From positions 1 to 6,852 of the forward strand of contig JAHEOG010000056.1 of NCBI GenBank assembly GCA_018609925.1: a DNA stretch of 6,852 nucleotides. Reading direction: 5' to 3'. How positions within the stretch are numbered: the stretch's first letter is position 1; each line of letters opens with the position of its first letter. Positions 1 through 6,262 of the stretch are shown here, one piece after another. The stretch is from Gammaproteobacteria bacterium (GTDB lineage Bacteria > Pseudomonadota > Gammaproteobacteria > Thiohalorhabdales > Thiohalorhabdaceae). The notes under the pieces are model-generated. The model saw only the letters and a list, made by a program, of their open reading frames with translations, was not told the DNA's origin and ran no database searches. A program made the translations under genes and the position numbers.

Positions 1-45
1 CTGATCGAGGAGATCCGGGGGCGCCTCGAGCATCTCTACGCCTGA
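1..45 (+). CDS. C-terminal end of an unidentified protein (partial)
   Basis: The first reading frame is open from base 1 to a TGA at 43-45 and reads LIEEIRGRLEHLYA. The charged, helix-like sequence and its position upstream of a same-strand ftsK suggest the tail of a real gene that starts outside the window. Fourteen residues are too few to name it. In many gammaproteobacteria trxB or lrp lies upstream of ftsK, but this tail matches neither recognisably, so I assign no function. Confidence 0.5.
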   Translation: MIEEIRGRLEHLYA

Positions 46-51
46 GCCGTC

Positions 52-96
52 TCCTGTCCGCTTCCCGGGGCCCTTTCCTGTCCGCCTCCCCGGGAA
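52..96 (+). repeat. Direct and inverted repeats in the ftsK leader
   Basis: TCCTGTCCGC occurs at 52-61 and again at 76-85, a 24-bp period, each followed by a CCCGGG core. TTCCCGGGG (62-70) is the exact reverse complement of CCCCGGGAA (88-96), so a 9-bp GC-rich stem with a 17-nt loop can form. No T-run follows, so it is not a classical intrinsic terminator. It could be an RNA structure in the ftsK leader, a factor-dependent terminator of the upstream gene, or simply a local duplication. Confidence 0.4.
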
Positions 97-121
97 CCCT
101 GCTCGTCCCTCTTCGGTCTAG

Positions 122-2446
122 GTGGACATGCGCGCCTCCCTGCCCCGCGAGATTGCCGCCCTCCTGCTCCTGGTTGCTACCGGGCTGGTGCTGCTGGCCC
201 TAGCTACCTACCACCCGAGCGATCCCAGCTGGTCGGTGGCGGCCACCGGCCAGATTGAGAACGCCGCCGGTCCGGTAGGGGCCTATCTGGCCGATCTTTT
301 GTTGCGCTTCTTCGGTCTGGGGGCCTATTTCCTGGTCGCCGGGGCCGCGCTGGAGGGTCTCGCCCACCTCCACGGGGGTTGGGGCCCGTGGCGGGGGCTG
401 GCCCGCTGGCTGGGGTTGGGGCTGGCCTTTCTGGCCGTCCTCGGATTGCTGGCTTTGGTCCCTCTCCCCGAGCCCCCCTGGTTGGACGCGACGGGCAGCG
501 GAGGCATAGCGGGGCACCTTATCGCCCGTGCTCTGGTGCCCTATCTCCATCCGGCGGGGACGGGTCTGGCCCTGACCGGTGCGCTCCTCGCCGGCCTGAT
601 TGTTGCGACCGGGCGGTCCTGGTTGGCCCTCCTGGAGCTCCTCGGCCGGGCGGTGGTGCTCGGGCTGCGCTGGTTTGGGGGCCATCTGCGGGTACTGGGC
701 TCCCGGCTCGCTTCCGGCTTCTCATTGCCCCCCCTTCCCCGTCTTCCTCGTCTGCGTCCCCTGTCCCGGGGCAAGGCCGGATCCAGGACAAAGACCCCGC
801 CTCTCCCTGAGCAAAACGGGATTGCCGAATTCCGGCCGGATCCCGAGACCGAGGCCCCGGAGGCCCCGGTAGAGGCGTCTCCTCGTCCGCCGGGCAATTC
901 CGGGCGAAGCCGTACCAAAGCCGAGAAGTCGAAGGCCAAGAAGCCGGGCCGCGCCGAATCCCCTGCGGACTCCTCCCTACCTCCCCTGGAGCTGCTGGAT
1001 CGCGGTGAGCGCAAGGCCGGATCCCGAGCGGAGGAAGGTTTGGAGAAACAGGCGCGGCTGGTGGAGAGCCGCCTGGCCGATTTCGGTGTAACCGCCCAAG
1101 TGGTAGAGCACCATTCCGGACCGGTGGTGACCCGCTTCGAGCTGGAGCCGGCGCCCGGGACCAAGGTCAGCAAGGTGTCCAATCTAGCCAAGGACCTGGC
1201 CCGGAGTTTATCGGTCCACAGCGTCCGCGTGGTGGAGAACGTCCCGGGCAAGCCGGTCATCGGGCTGGAGGTGCCCAGGGCCCGCCGGGAGGCCGTGCGG
1301 CTCCGCGAGCTGCTCGGATCACCCGCCTTCCAGGAGGCGGATTCGCCCGTGACCCTGGCCCTCGGCGCCGACATCTCGGGCGAGCCGGTGGTTACCGACC
1401 TGACATCGCTGCCCCACTTTTTGATCGCAGGTACCACCGGCGCCGGGAAGTCGGTGGGAATCAACGCCATGCTCCTGTCCCTGCTCTACAAGGCGCCCCC
1501 GGATCAGGTCCGATTGATCCTGGTGGATCCCAAGATGCTGGAGCTGTCCGTCTACGACGGCATCCCCCACCTCCTGGCCCCGGTGGTCACGGACATGGGC
1601 GATGCCGCCAATGCCTTCAAGTGGTGCCTGGCCGAGATGGACCGGCGCTTCCAGCTGATGGCCCACCTGGGGGTGCGCTCCCTGGCGGGCTACAATCGCC
1701 AGGTGCGGGCCGCCCGGGAAGCGGGCCAACCCCTGGTAGGACCCTCGCCCGACGGCATCCACGACGGGCCCGAGCTGGAGGCCGAGCCGTGGCTGGTGGT
1801 GGTGGTGGACGAGCTGGCCGATCTCATGATGGTGGCGGGCAAGCAAGTCGAGGAGTCCATCACCCGATTGGCCCAAAAGGCCCGGGCAGCGGGGATCCAT
1901 TTGATCCTGGCCACCCAGCGGCCCTCGGTGGACGTCCTGACGGGGCTGATCAAGGCCAATATCCCGGCCCGCATCGCCTTCCAGGTCAACCAGCGGGTGG
2001 ACAGCCGGACCATCCTGGATCAGGGGGGCGCCGAGCAGCTCCTGGGCCGCGGCGATATGCTGTTCTACCCGGCCTCCTACAGCACCCCGCGCCGTGTGCA
2101 CGGGGCCCTGGTGGAGGACCACGAGGTGGAGCGGGTGGTCAGCCACCTCAAGGCCGTTGGGGCTCCCGAGTACAACCAGGAGGTCCTGGCCGAGCGGGAC
2201 GAGGCGGGAACCGTTCCCGAGGAGGAAGGGGAGGGCTCGGCGGAGTCCGACCCCCTGTACGACCAAGCGGTTCGCATCGTGACCGAATCCCGGCGGGCCT
2301 CCATCTCCAATGTGCAAAGGCGCCTGCGCGTGGGCTACAATCGGGCTGCCCGCCTGATCGACGCCATGGAGGCGGCCGGCGTCGTGGGGCCCCAACAGGC
2401 CAACGGCAGCCGCGAGGTCCTGGCGAGCCCGCCCGCCGAAGGCTGA
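122..2446 (+). CDS. ftsK: DNA translocase FtsK
   Basis: FtsK is a septum-anchored, ATP-driven hexameric DNA pump that clears chromosome ends during division and activates XerCD recombination at dif. The 774 residues show the family layout. Hydrophobic membrane segments lie at about 11-30, 55-80, 96-114 and 140-163, with the HPSDPSW motif after the first. A Pro/Lys/Glu-rich linker spans about 205-290, and the alpha-beta motor about 300-700. Walker A is GTTGAGKS at 437-444, and Walker B is LVVVVDE ending in D563-E564. ATQRPSVDVLTG and DQGGAEQLLGRGDM are also present. The C-terminal winged-helix gamma domain (710-770, RVGYNRAARLID at 736-747) is the KOPS-reading part. It is much shorter than E. 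coli FtsK (1329 aa) because the linker is short, as in many other species. An in-frame TAG at 119-121 limits the start to GTG 122 or ATG 128. Neither has a well-spaced Shine-Dalgarno (AGGTGG at 120-125 is too close to ATG 128), so the exact start is uncertain. Confidence 0.97.
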   Translation: MDMRASLPREIAALLLLVATGLVLLALATYHPSDPSWSVAATGQIENAAGPVGAYLADLLLRFFGLGAYFLVAGAALEGLAHLHGGWGPWRGLARWLGLGLAFLAVLGLLALVPLPEPPWLDATGSGGIAGHLIARALVPYLHPAGTGLALTGALLAGLIVATGRSWLALLELLGRAVVLGLRWFGGHLRVLGSRLASGFSLPPLPRLPRLRPLSRGKAGSRTKTPPLPEQNGIAEFRPDPETEAPEAPVEASPRPPGNSGRSRTKAEKSKAKKPGRAESPADSSLPPLELLDRGERKAGSRAEEGLEKQARLVESRLADFGVTAQVVEHHSGPVVTRFELEPAPGTKVSKVSNLAKDLARSLSVHSVRVVENVPGKPVIGLEVPRARREAVRLRELLGSPAFQEADSPVTLALGADISGEPVVTDLTSLPHFLIAGTTGAGKSVGINAMLLSLLYKAPPDQVRLILVDPKMLELSVYDGIPHLLAPVVTDMGDAANAFKWCLAEMDRRFQLMAHLGVRSLAGYNRQVRAAREAGQPLVGPSPDGIHDGPELEAEPWLVVVVDELADLMMVAGKQVEESITRLAQKARAAGIHLILATQRPSVDVLTGLIKANIPARIAFQVNQRVDSRTILDQGGAEQLLGRGDMLFYPASYSTPRRVHGALVEDHEVERVVSHLKAVGAPEYNQEVLAERDEAGTVPEEEGEGSAESDPLYDQAVRIVTESRRASISNVQRRLRVGYNRAARLIDAMEAAGVVGPQQANGSREVLASPPAEG

Positions 2447-2478
2447 GCCGGGTGGCTCGACCCCAACACCGACTCGGG

Positions 2479-3156
2479 ATGGCCCTTGTGCACCCGCTAA
2501 CCCCTGCCCGGTCGCCGTTTTCGCTGTTCATCCTGTCGCTTGCTCTGTTGCTCCCCTGGCAATCCGCCGTGGCGGGTGAGGCCACCGATCGCCTGGAGGC
2601 CTTCTATCGGGAGGTTCAGAGCCTGCAGGCCGAATTCGAGCAGCGGGTCCTGGGCCCCGAAGGGGCGGTCCAGGAGCGCAGCCGCGGCAAGGTCTGGATC
2701 CGGCGCCCGGATCGGTTCCGGTGGGACTACCGAAAGCCCCACCGGCAGCTCATCGTGGCCGACGGGGAAACGGTGAAGTTCTTCGATCCCGAGATGGAGC
2801 AGATGACGGTCCGCGATTTCGCTACGGGACTAGGCCATACCCCGAGCCAGGTACTGGCGGGCGGCGGCGACCTGGAGCGCCACTTCCGCGTCCGGGAGGG
2901 GGAGAGCCAGGGCCAGCTCGCCTGGGTCGTCCTGGAGCCGCGGGAGCCGGGTGAGGCGGGCTTCCGGAAGGCCCGGCTCGGCGTGGCCGAGTCCCCGGCA
3001 AGGGTACGCCGCTTCGAGTTCACCGATGCCTTCGGTAATCGCAGCCGCATCGTTTTCTCCCGAATCCGGTTGAATCCGACGCTGGACAATGACCGCTTCC
3101 AATTCGAGCCCCCCGCCGGGACCGATGTCCTCCGCGGCGGTGGCTACAACCCCTAA
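2479..3156 (+). CDS. lolA: Outer-membrane lipoprotein carrier protein LolA
   Basis: LolA is the periplasmic chaperone that takes lipoproteins from the LolCDE transporter and delivers them to LolB at the outer membrane. From ATG 2479 the product is 225 aa. It has a signal peptide: R11, a hydrophobic core at about 14-25, and likely cleavage after AVA at residue 32. The mature protein of about 193 residues is close to E. coli LolA (182 mature). Family hallmarks are SLQAEFEQRV near the mature N-terminus, the basic/aromatic strand RRPDRFRWDY at 75-84, and QLIVADG followed by FFDPEMEQMTV. The same frame is open far upstream inside ftsK, but only a start near 2479 puts the signal peptide at the N-terminus. 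GTG 2452 and GTG 2488 are alternatives. The Shine-Dalgarno is weak (CTCGGG just before ATG). The gene begins 32 nt after ftsK, the usual order in gammaproteobacteria, and is probably co-transcribed with it. Confidence 0.94.
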   Translation: MALVHPLTPARSPFSLFILSLALLLPWQSAVAGEATDRLEAFYREVQSLQAEFEQRVLGPEGAVQERSRGKVWIRRPDRFRWDYRKPHRQLIVADGETVKFFDPEMEQMTVRDFATGLGHTPSQVLAGGGDLERHFRVREGESQGQLAWVVLEPREPGEAGFRKARLGVAESPARVRRFEFTDAFGNRSRIVFSRIRLNPTLDNDRFQFEPPAGTDVLRGGGYNP

Positions 3157-3160
3157 AGGA
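3156..3160 (+). promoter_or_regulatory. Ribosome binding site overlapping the lolA stop
   Basis: AAGGA at 3156-3160 lies 5 nt before ATG 3166 and shares its first base with the lolA TAA (3154-3156). It fixes the start of the next gene. The overlap suggests that ribosomes finishing lolA could re-initiate or couple translation onto the barrel gene. Confidence 0.6.
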
Positions 3161-3165
3161 TCCTC

Positions 3166-4308
3166 ATGCCACAGCGAGCGAACCACCCTGTGCCCGGGTG
3201 GATCTTGGCATTGGCCATTGCTGGCCTGTTGGGATGGAGCCCCCAGAGCAGTGCAGTAGGCTTTCAGCGTTTCGACCTCTCCTCCGCCGGTCTCGGGGTG
3301 GGCAATGCTTTGGCCGCCGATGCGGAGCACCTCTCCAGCATGGCCTACAACCCCTCCGCCCTGGCCTTCCGGGAGGGATTGGATTTCGAAGGCACCCTGG
3401 GCCGGCGCTGGGGCGGCCTTGACGCCCCAGGGGCCTCCTCGTCGCCCGGGTCCTTCTTCGTCAACGATTTCTACGCGGCCTACCGGGGACGGGCCCGCTC
3501 CTGGGGGCTGGGGCTGGCGGTGAACCGGCCGTTCCGGATGGATAGCGACTTCGACCAGGAATTCTCCACCGCGGGGGCCCCGACCCGCACGGAGCTGGAT
3601 CTGGTTAATATCAATCCCCTGGCTGCCTACAAGCTCCGGCCAGGCCTGGCCATCTCGGCAGGACCCAACTATTATCGGACCCTCGATTTCGAGTACTCCT
3701 CCCTGGACAATTCTGGCGGCGAGATCCGGCGCACCGGCGGCGGCGATGCCCTAGGAGGTACGGCGGGCATTATGTTCTGGCGGGAGGGCTGGTCCGTGGC
3801 GGCCACCTATACGACCGGCGCCGATCTGGAGGTGGACGGTAAGAACCTGTCCAATAACGACCTCCGGCTGCCGGCCCGGGCCCGCATTGGGTGGAAGTGG
3901 CACCCCAACCTGTGGTGGTCCGTGCACGCCGGGGCCATCTATACCCGGTGGAGCCAGTACGACGGGCTGGGGGGCGTAGACCCCGGCAAGGACTGGAAGG
4001 ACACCTATGGGGCGCGGTTAGGGGCCATCGCCCGCCTGTCCGATCTGGTCAAGCTGCGCTTCGGTTACTCCTTCGATCAGGGACCCAAGGACAGCCGGAC
4101 CTTCGATCCCCGCTCGGATACAGGGGATCGCCACTCCATCCACCTCGGCGGCACCTGGGATACCGATCCCCTGCGCCTCTCCTTCGCCTACGCCTTTTCC
4201 GTCACCGGATCCAAGGACGTGAACGGTGCCCGCATCTCGGAGTTCGACGGCGAGCACGAGACCAGCGGCCACCGCCTCCTGATGACGATAGGCTACTCCC
4301 CCTGGTAG
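3166..4308 (+). CDS. FadL/OmpP1-family outer-membrane channel
   Basis: This is a 380-aa outer-membrane beta-barrel of the FadL/OmpP1/TodX family, which admits hydrophobic compounds such as long-chain fatty acids or aromatic hydrocarbons. The signal peptide has a hydrophobic core at about 12-24 and likely cleavage after SSA (residue 30). The mature start VGFQRFDLSSAGLG is very like mature E. coli FadL (AGFQL...). The plug region GNALAADAEHLSSMAYNPSAL carries NPS (62-64) where FadL has NPA. Later family strands are LPARARIGWKWHP (from 235), YTRWSQYD, WKDTYGARLGA (from 277) and LRFGYSFDQGP. The C-terminus ends in YSPW, an aromatic final residue as outer-membrane barrels have for assembly, here Trp rather than the commoner Phe. 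It is shorter than E. coli FadL (446-aa precursor), probably by shorter loops. It lies 9 nt after lolA and 6 nt before rarA. Substrate is unknown, so I give no symbol. Confidence 0.88.
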   Translation: MPQRANHPVPGWILALAIAGLLGWSPQSSAVGFQRFDLSSAGLGVGNALAADAEHLSSMAYNPSALAFREGLDFEGTLGRRWGGLDAPGASSSPGSFFVNDFYAAYRGRARSWGLGLAVNRPFRMDSDFDQEFSTAGAPTRTELDLVNINPLAAYKLRPGLAISAGPNYYRTLDFEYSSLDNSGGEIRRTGGGDALGGTAGIMFWREGWSVAATYTTGADLEVDGKNLSNNDLRLPARARIGWKWHPNLWWSVHAGAIYTRWSQYDGLGGVDPGKDWKDTYGARLGAIARLSDLVKLRFGYSFDQGPKDSRTFDPRSDTGDRHSIHLGGTWDTDPLRLSFAYAFSVTGSKDVNGARISEFDGEHETSGHRLLMTIGYSPW

Positions 4309-4314
4309 GGATCG

Positions 4315-5691
4315 ATGGGCGAGAATCCGCCCCCATCCCAAGAAGCCCCTGAGCCGGAACCGCCTCTGGCCGATCGGCTGCGGCCGCGATCCCTGGAGGA
4401 GCTCGCTGGCCAGGCCCATTTGCTGGGTCCAGGCATGCCCCTGCGCCGGGCGGTGGAGGCCGATCGCCTGCATTCCATGATCCTCTGGGGCCCGCCCGGC
4501 ACCGGCAAGACCACCCTCGCCCGCATTGTCGCCGAGCGCACCGGCTACGCCTTCCACCAGATCTCCGCGGTCTTCTCCGGGGTCAAGGACATCCGGGCGG
4601 CCATCGACGCCGCCCGCGAGGAACGGACCCAGCGCAATCGCCCGGCCGTGCTGTTCGTGGACGAGGTCCACCGCTTCAACAAGTCGCAGCTCGATGGCTT
4701 CCTGCCGGCGGTGGAGGACGGCACCGTCACCCTCATCGGCGCAACCACCGAGAACCCCTCCTTCGAGCTCAACGCCGCGCTGCTGTCGCGCTGTCGGGTC
4801 TACGTCCTGAAGCCCCTGGAGGCCGCCGACCTGCGGGGGTTGCTGGAGCGGGCCCTGGCCGATGCCGAGCGGGGCTTCGGCGGGCTCGACGTGGCCATCG
4901 GCGAGTCGGAGCTGGACCTCATGGCCGCCGCCGCCGACGGCGATGCCCGCCGGGCGCTGACCTTCCTGGAGCTGGCGGTTCAGACCTGTCGCTCCGGGGA
5001 GAGAGAGCCCGTCACGGTGGACCGGGAGACGGTGGAGGCCGTGGTGGGCGGGCGGGTCCGGCGCTACGACAAGGGCGGCGACCAGCATTTCGATCTGATC
5101 TCGGCCCTGCACAAGGCCGTGCGCGGCTCGGACCCCGACGGCGCGGTCTACTGGCTGAGCCGCATGCTCGACGGCGGCGACGAGCCCCTCTACATCGTCC
5201 GGCGCCTGGTACGCATTGCCTCCGAGGACATCGGCAACGCCGACCCGCGCGCCCTGGAGGTGACCATCAACGCCAAGGCCGCCTACGACTTCCTCGGCAG
5301 CCCCGAGGGCGAGCTGGCCCTGGCCCAGGCGGCCATCTACCTGGCCATCGCCCCCAAGTCCAACGCCGCCTACACCGCCTTCAATCGGGCTACGGGGGAC
5401 GTCCGCGAGACCGGCAGCCTGGAGGTCCCCCTCCACATCCGCAACGCCCCCACCCAACTTATGAAGGAGCTCGGCTACGGCCGGGGCTATCACTACGACC
5501 ACGATCACCCCGGCGGCGTCGCTCCCGAGCAGGGCTTTCTGCCCGAGCGCCTGGCCGAGCGGATCTACTACGAGCCCACCGAGCGCGGGCTGGAAGGTCG
5601 GGTTCGCGACCGCATCGTCGAGCTCCAGCAGCGCCGGCGAGGGCAGGCACCGGGCGCGGACTCCGGTTTTTCGAATGATAGCGAGGGCTGA
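4315..5691 (+). CDS. rarA: Replication-associated recombination protein A (RarA/MgsA), AAA+ ATPase
   Basis: RarA is a clamp-loader-like AAA+ ATPase of the RarA/Mgs1/WRNIP1 family that acts at stalled or damaged replication forks as a tetramer and contacts SSB. The 458 residues compare with 447 in E. coli. PLADRLRPRSLEELAGQ opens the AAA+ domain. Walker A is GPPGTGKT at 59-66, Walker B is VLFVDEVHRFNKSQ with D116-E117, and sensor 1 is GATTENPSF at 142-150. The LLSRCRV segment carries R159, the likely arginine finger. The C-terminal tetramerisation region includes DKGGDQHFDLISALHKA and ends with GYHYDHDHPGGV and QGFLPERLAERIYYEP. A polar tail of about 20 residues follows. ATG 4315 sits 6 nt after the preceding stop, with AGGGA at 4307-4311 as a close Shine-Dalgarno overlapping that stop. 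There is no zinc-finger extension. Its TGA overlaps a LexA-like box, so a DNA-damage operator lies at its very end. Confidence 0.97.
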   Translation: MGENPPPSQEAPEPEPPLADRLRPRSLEELAGQAHLLGPGMPLRRAVEADRLHSMILWGPPGTGKTTLARIVAERTGYAFHQISAVFSGVKDIRAAIDAAREERTQRNRPAVLFVDEVHRFNKSQLDGFLPAVEDGTVTLIGATTENPSFELNAALLSRCRVYVLKPLEAADLRGLLERALADAERGFGGLDVAIGESELDLMAAAADGDARRALTFLELAVQTCRSGEREPVTVDRETVEAVVGGRVRRYDKGGDQHFDLISALHKAVRGSDPDGAVYWLSRMLDGGDEPLYIVRRLVRIASEDIGNADPRALEVTINAKAAYDFLGSPEGELALAQAAIYLAIAPKSNAAYTAFNRATGDVRETGSLEVPLHIRNAPTQLMKELGYGRGYHYDHDHPGGVAPEQGFLPERLAERIYYEPTERGLEGRVRDRIVELQQRRRGQAPGADSGFSNDSEG

Positions 5692-5710
5692 GAACGAAAT
5701 GAGAACGTAA
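5688..5710 (+). promoter_or_regulatory. LexA-like SOS box, copy 1 (overlaps rarA stop)
   Basis: GAAC (5692-5695), GAAATGA, then GAAC (5703-5706) form GAAC-N7-GAAC. On the other strand this is GTTC-N7-GTTC, the direct-repeat LexA operator established for alphaproteobacteria. The surrounding 23 bp are identical to 6217-6239. CGCTTT also recurs at the same offset further on (5716-5721 and 6245-6250). The box overlaps the rarA TGA (5689-5691). No good -10 sits where copy 2 has one; the nearest AT-rich candidate is GATAGC at 5677-5682. It may drive a separate transcript, help loop or stack LexA, or be a duplication relic. LexA as the bound factor is inferred from the motif. Confidence 0.6.
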
Positions 5711-5829
5711 GCGCTCGCTTTCACTCCTCCCCGCCCACGCCCCTGCACCCTCCTCCAAGGCCTTTTCGTCTCCTCGATTCTGTGCCTACGGCATCGGTAC
5801 GGGCATGGACCCGGCATTGGTTTCGCCCC

Positions 5830-5841
5830 GGTTGGCCAACC
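5830..5841. repeat. 12-bp perfect palindrome GGTTGGCCAACC
   Basis: The palindrome is exact, and after one mismatched pair it continues for two more symmetric bases each side (CC at 5827-5828, GG at 5843-5844). A near copy of its core, GTTAGCCAAC, occurs at 5860-5869, about 29 bp further on. Such an arrangement could bind a dimeric regulator, but no regulator or target gene is visible. Confidence 0.35.
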
Positions 5842-5903
5842 TGGTTATCTCGAGGAGGCGTTAGCCAACGAGGGGATCCCCCAGACCGAGCCCCTTTCGG
5901 GAG

Positions 5904-5984
5904 ATTCCCGCCCAAGGGGGGGAATGACCGGCCCTGTCGGACAAGGTCCTGTCATCCCGGCCATCCGAAGGGATGAGCCGGAAT
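5904..5984. repeat. Pair of oppositely oriented REP-like hairpins
   Basis: Hairpin A (5904-5925) pairs ATTCCC with GGGAAT plus two inner C-G pairs around CAAG. Hairpin B (5954-5984) pairs CATCC (5962-5966) with GGATG (5971-5975) around GAAG. It extends through CCGGC/GCCGG with one bulged A, and an outer AT/AT after one mismatch, for about 12 base pairs. The two units face each other: GGGAATGAC closes A (5920-5928) and GTCATCCCG opens B (5951-5959). This GTCATTCCCG-type end is common in palindromic intergenic repeats of proteobacteria. No T-run follows, so intrinsic termination is unlikely. It may stabilise or end transcripts. Confidence 0.5.
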
Positions 5985-6025
5985 CCCGCGGGGGCCGGGC
6001 ACTATCTCGGGGGTATAGCCCTTCA

Positions 6026-6067
6026 GGGGGATTGGGTCGTCGCCTTACGGCTCCTCGCCATGACGGG
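6026..6067. repeat. Third dispersed-repeat-like unit
   Basis: The stretch from GGGGGATTGGG (from 6026) through CGTCGCCTTACGGC and CTCCTCGCCATGACGGGG resembles a widespread intergenic repeat type that reads roughly GGATTGCTTCGTCGC...CTCCTCGCAATGACG. Its ATGACGGGG end echoes the ends of the two hairpins just upstream. It is immediately followed by ATTTC-G-GAAAT (6070-6080). Assignment rests on pattern memory, not alignment. Confidence 0.4.
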
Positions 6068-6212
6068 GCATTTCGGAAATTGCTTCGGTCTTCCGATCCC
6101 TCGCAAGACACCCGCGATCGCGAACGGGCTTCCCCACGGAGCGTCGAGGCGTCCCTTCCTGTCGTCTTCCTCGGTGGATCCCACCCCTTTACCCCGGGTG
6201 TGGTTCCTGGTC

Positions 6213-6218
6213 TATACT
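6213..6218 (+). promoter_or_regulatory. Probable -10 element of the SOS promoter
   Basis: TATACT matches the sigma-70 -10 consensus TATAAT at five of six positions. It ends 2 bp before the first GAAC of the second LexA-like box (6221), so transcription would start within the operator, where a repressor would block it. The -35 is poor: TTTACC at 6188-6193 matches four of six but with a long 19-bp spacer. A weak -35 with a good -10 is plausible for a damage-induced promoter. Confidence 0.5.
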
Positions 6219-6239
6219 GAGAACGAAATGAGAACGTAA
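6217..6239 (+). promoter_or_regulatory. LexA-like SOS box, copy 2 (operator of the Y-family gene)
   Basis: GAAC at 6221-6224 and 6232-6235 are separated by GAAATGA, the same 15-bp core as copy 1 inside an exact 23-bp repeat. The half-sites are 11 bp apart, one helical turn, as expected for a dimer reading two direct half-sites on one face. The box lies between a TATACT -10 and the Shine-Dalgarno of a translesion-synthesis gene. That context, an SOS-type gene directly downstream, makes LexA control likely. Confidence 0.7.
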
Positions 6240-6262
6240 CGGGACGCTTTGGGAGAGCGGCC

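Larger units (their letters stand above)
5711..6216. other. 506-bp intergenic segment between the two identical boxes, no credible gene
   Basis: No frame here has a ribosome site, family motif or good start. The first part (about 5719-5780) is strongly pyrimidine-rich on the + strand. The middle holds short palindromes (5830-5841; GGGGATCCCC at 5872-5881). From 5904 onward come hairpins of dispersed-repeat type. CGCGATCGCG at 6113-6122 is a further 10-bp palindrome. AGGAGG at 5853-5858 resembles a Shine-Dalgarno but has no start codon at a usable distance. No tRNA, rRNA or terminal inverted repeats of an insertion sequence were recognised. Confidence 0.6.

Noticed and set aside
46..121. E. 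coli-type SOS box (CTGT-N8-ACAG) before ftsK
   Set aside because: CTGT occurs at 54-57 and 78-81, but no ACAG half-site follows at the right distance. No GAAC-N7-GAAC is present there either.
1319..2395. Minus-strand open frame of about 358 codons inside ftsK (and another at 541-1470)
   Set aside because: Antisense to the Walker A/B and gamma regions of a clear ftsK; composition artefact with no recognisable domain.
1621..2478. N-terminal extension of lolA reaching back inside ftsK
   Set aside because: The extension is an out-of-frame reading of ftsK. The signal peptide of LolA begins only at about 2479.
4018..5817. Long open frame on the minus strand (about 599 codons) opposite rarA and the end of the barrel gene
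   Set aside because: It mirrors the GC-rich third positions of the + strand genes. Its Gly/Val/Asp/Gln-rich translation has no family motif, and it runs across rarA, whose motifs are all intact.
5782..5976. Small open frame of 64 codons after the first box, a candidate SOS peptide
   Set aside because: GTG start without a ribosome site, Arg/Pro/Gly-rich, and it terminates within the hairpin region.
5711..6216. Insertion sequence bounded by a 23-bp target duplication
   Set aside because: No terminal inverted repeats and no transposase, and CGCTTT similarity continues beyond the 23 bp. Local duplication or a non-autonomous repeat remains possible, but an IS is not supported.
5924..6239. Two overlapping + strand open frames (5924-6220 and 5973-6239)
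   Set aside because: They are translations of hairpin/repeat sequence, lack ribosome sites, and the second runs into the SOS operator itself. Such frames are typical artefacts of dispersed repeats.
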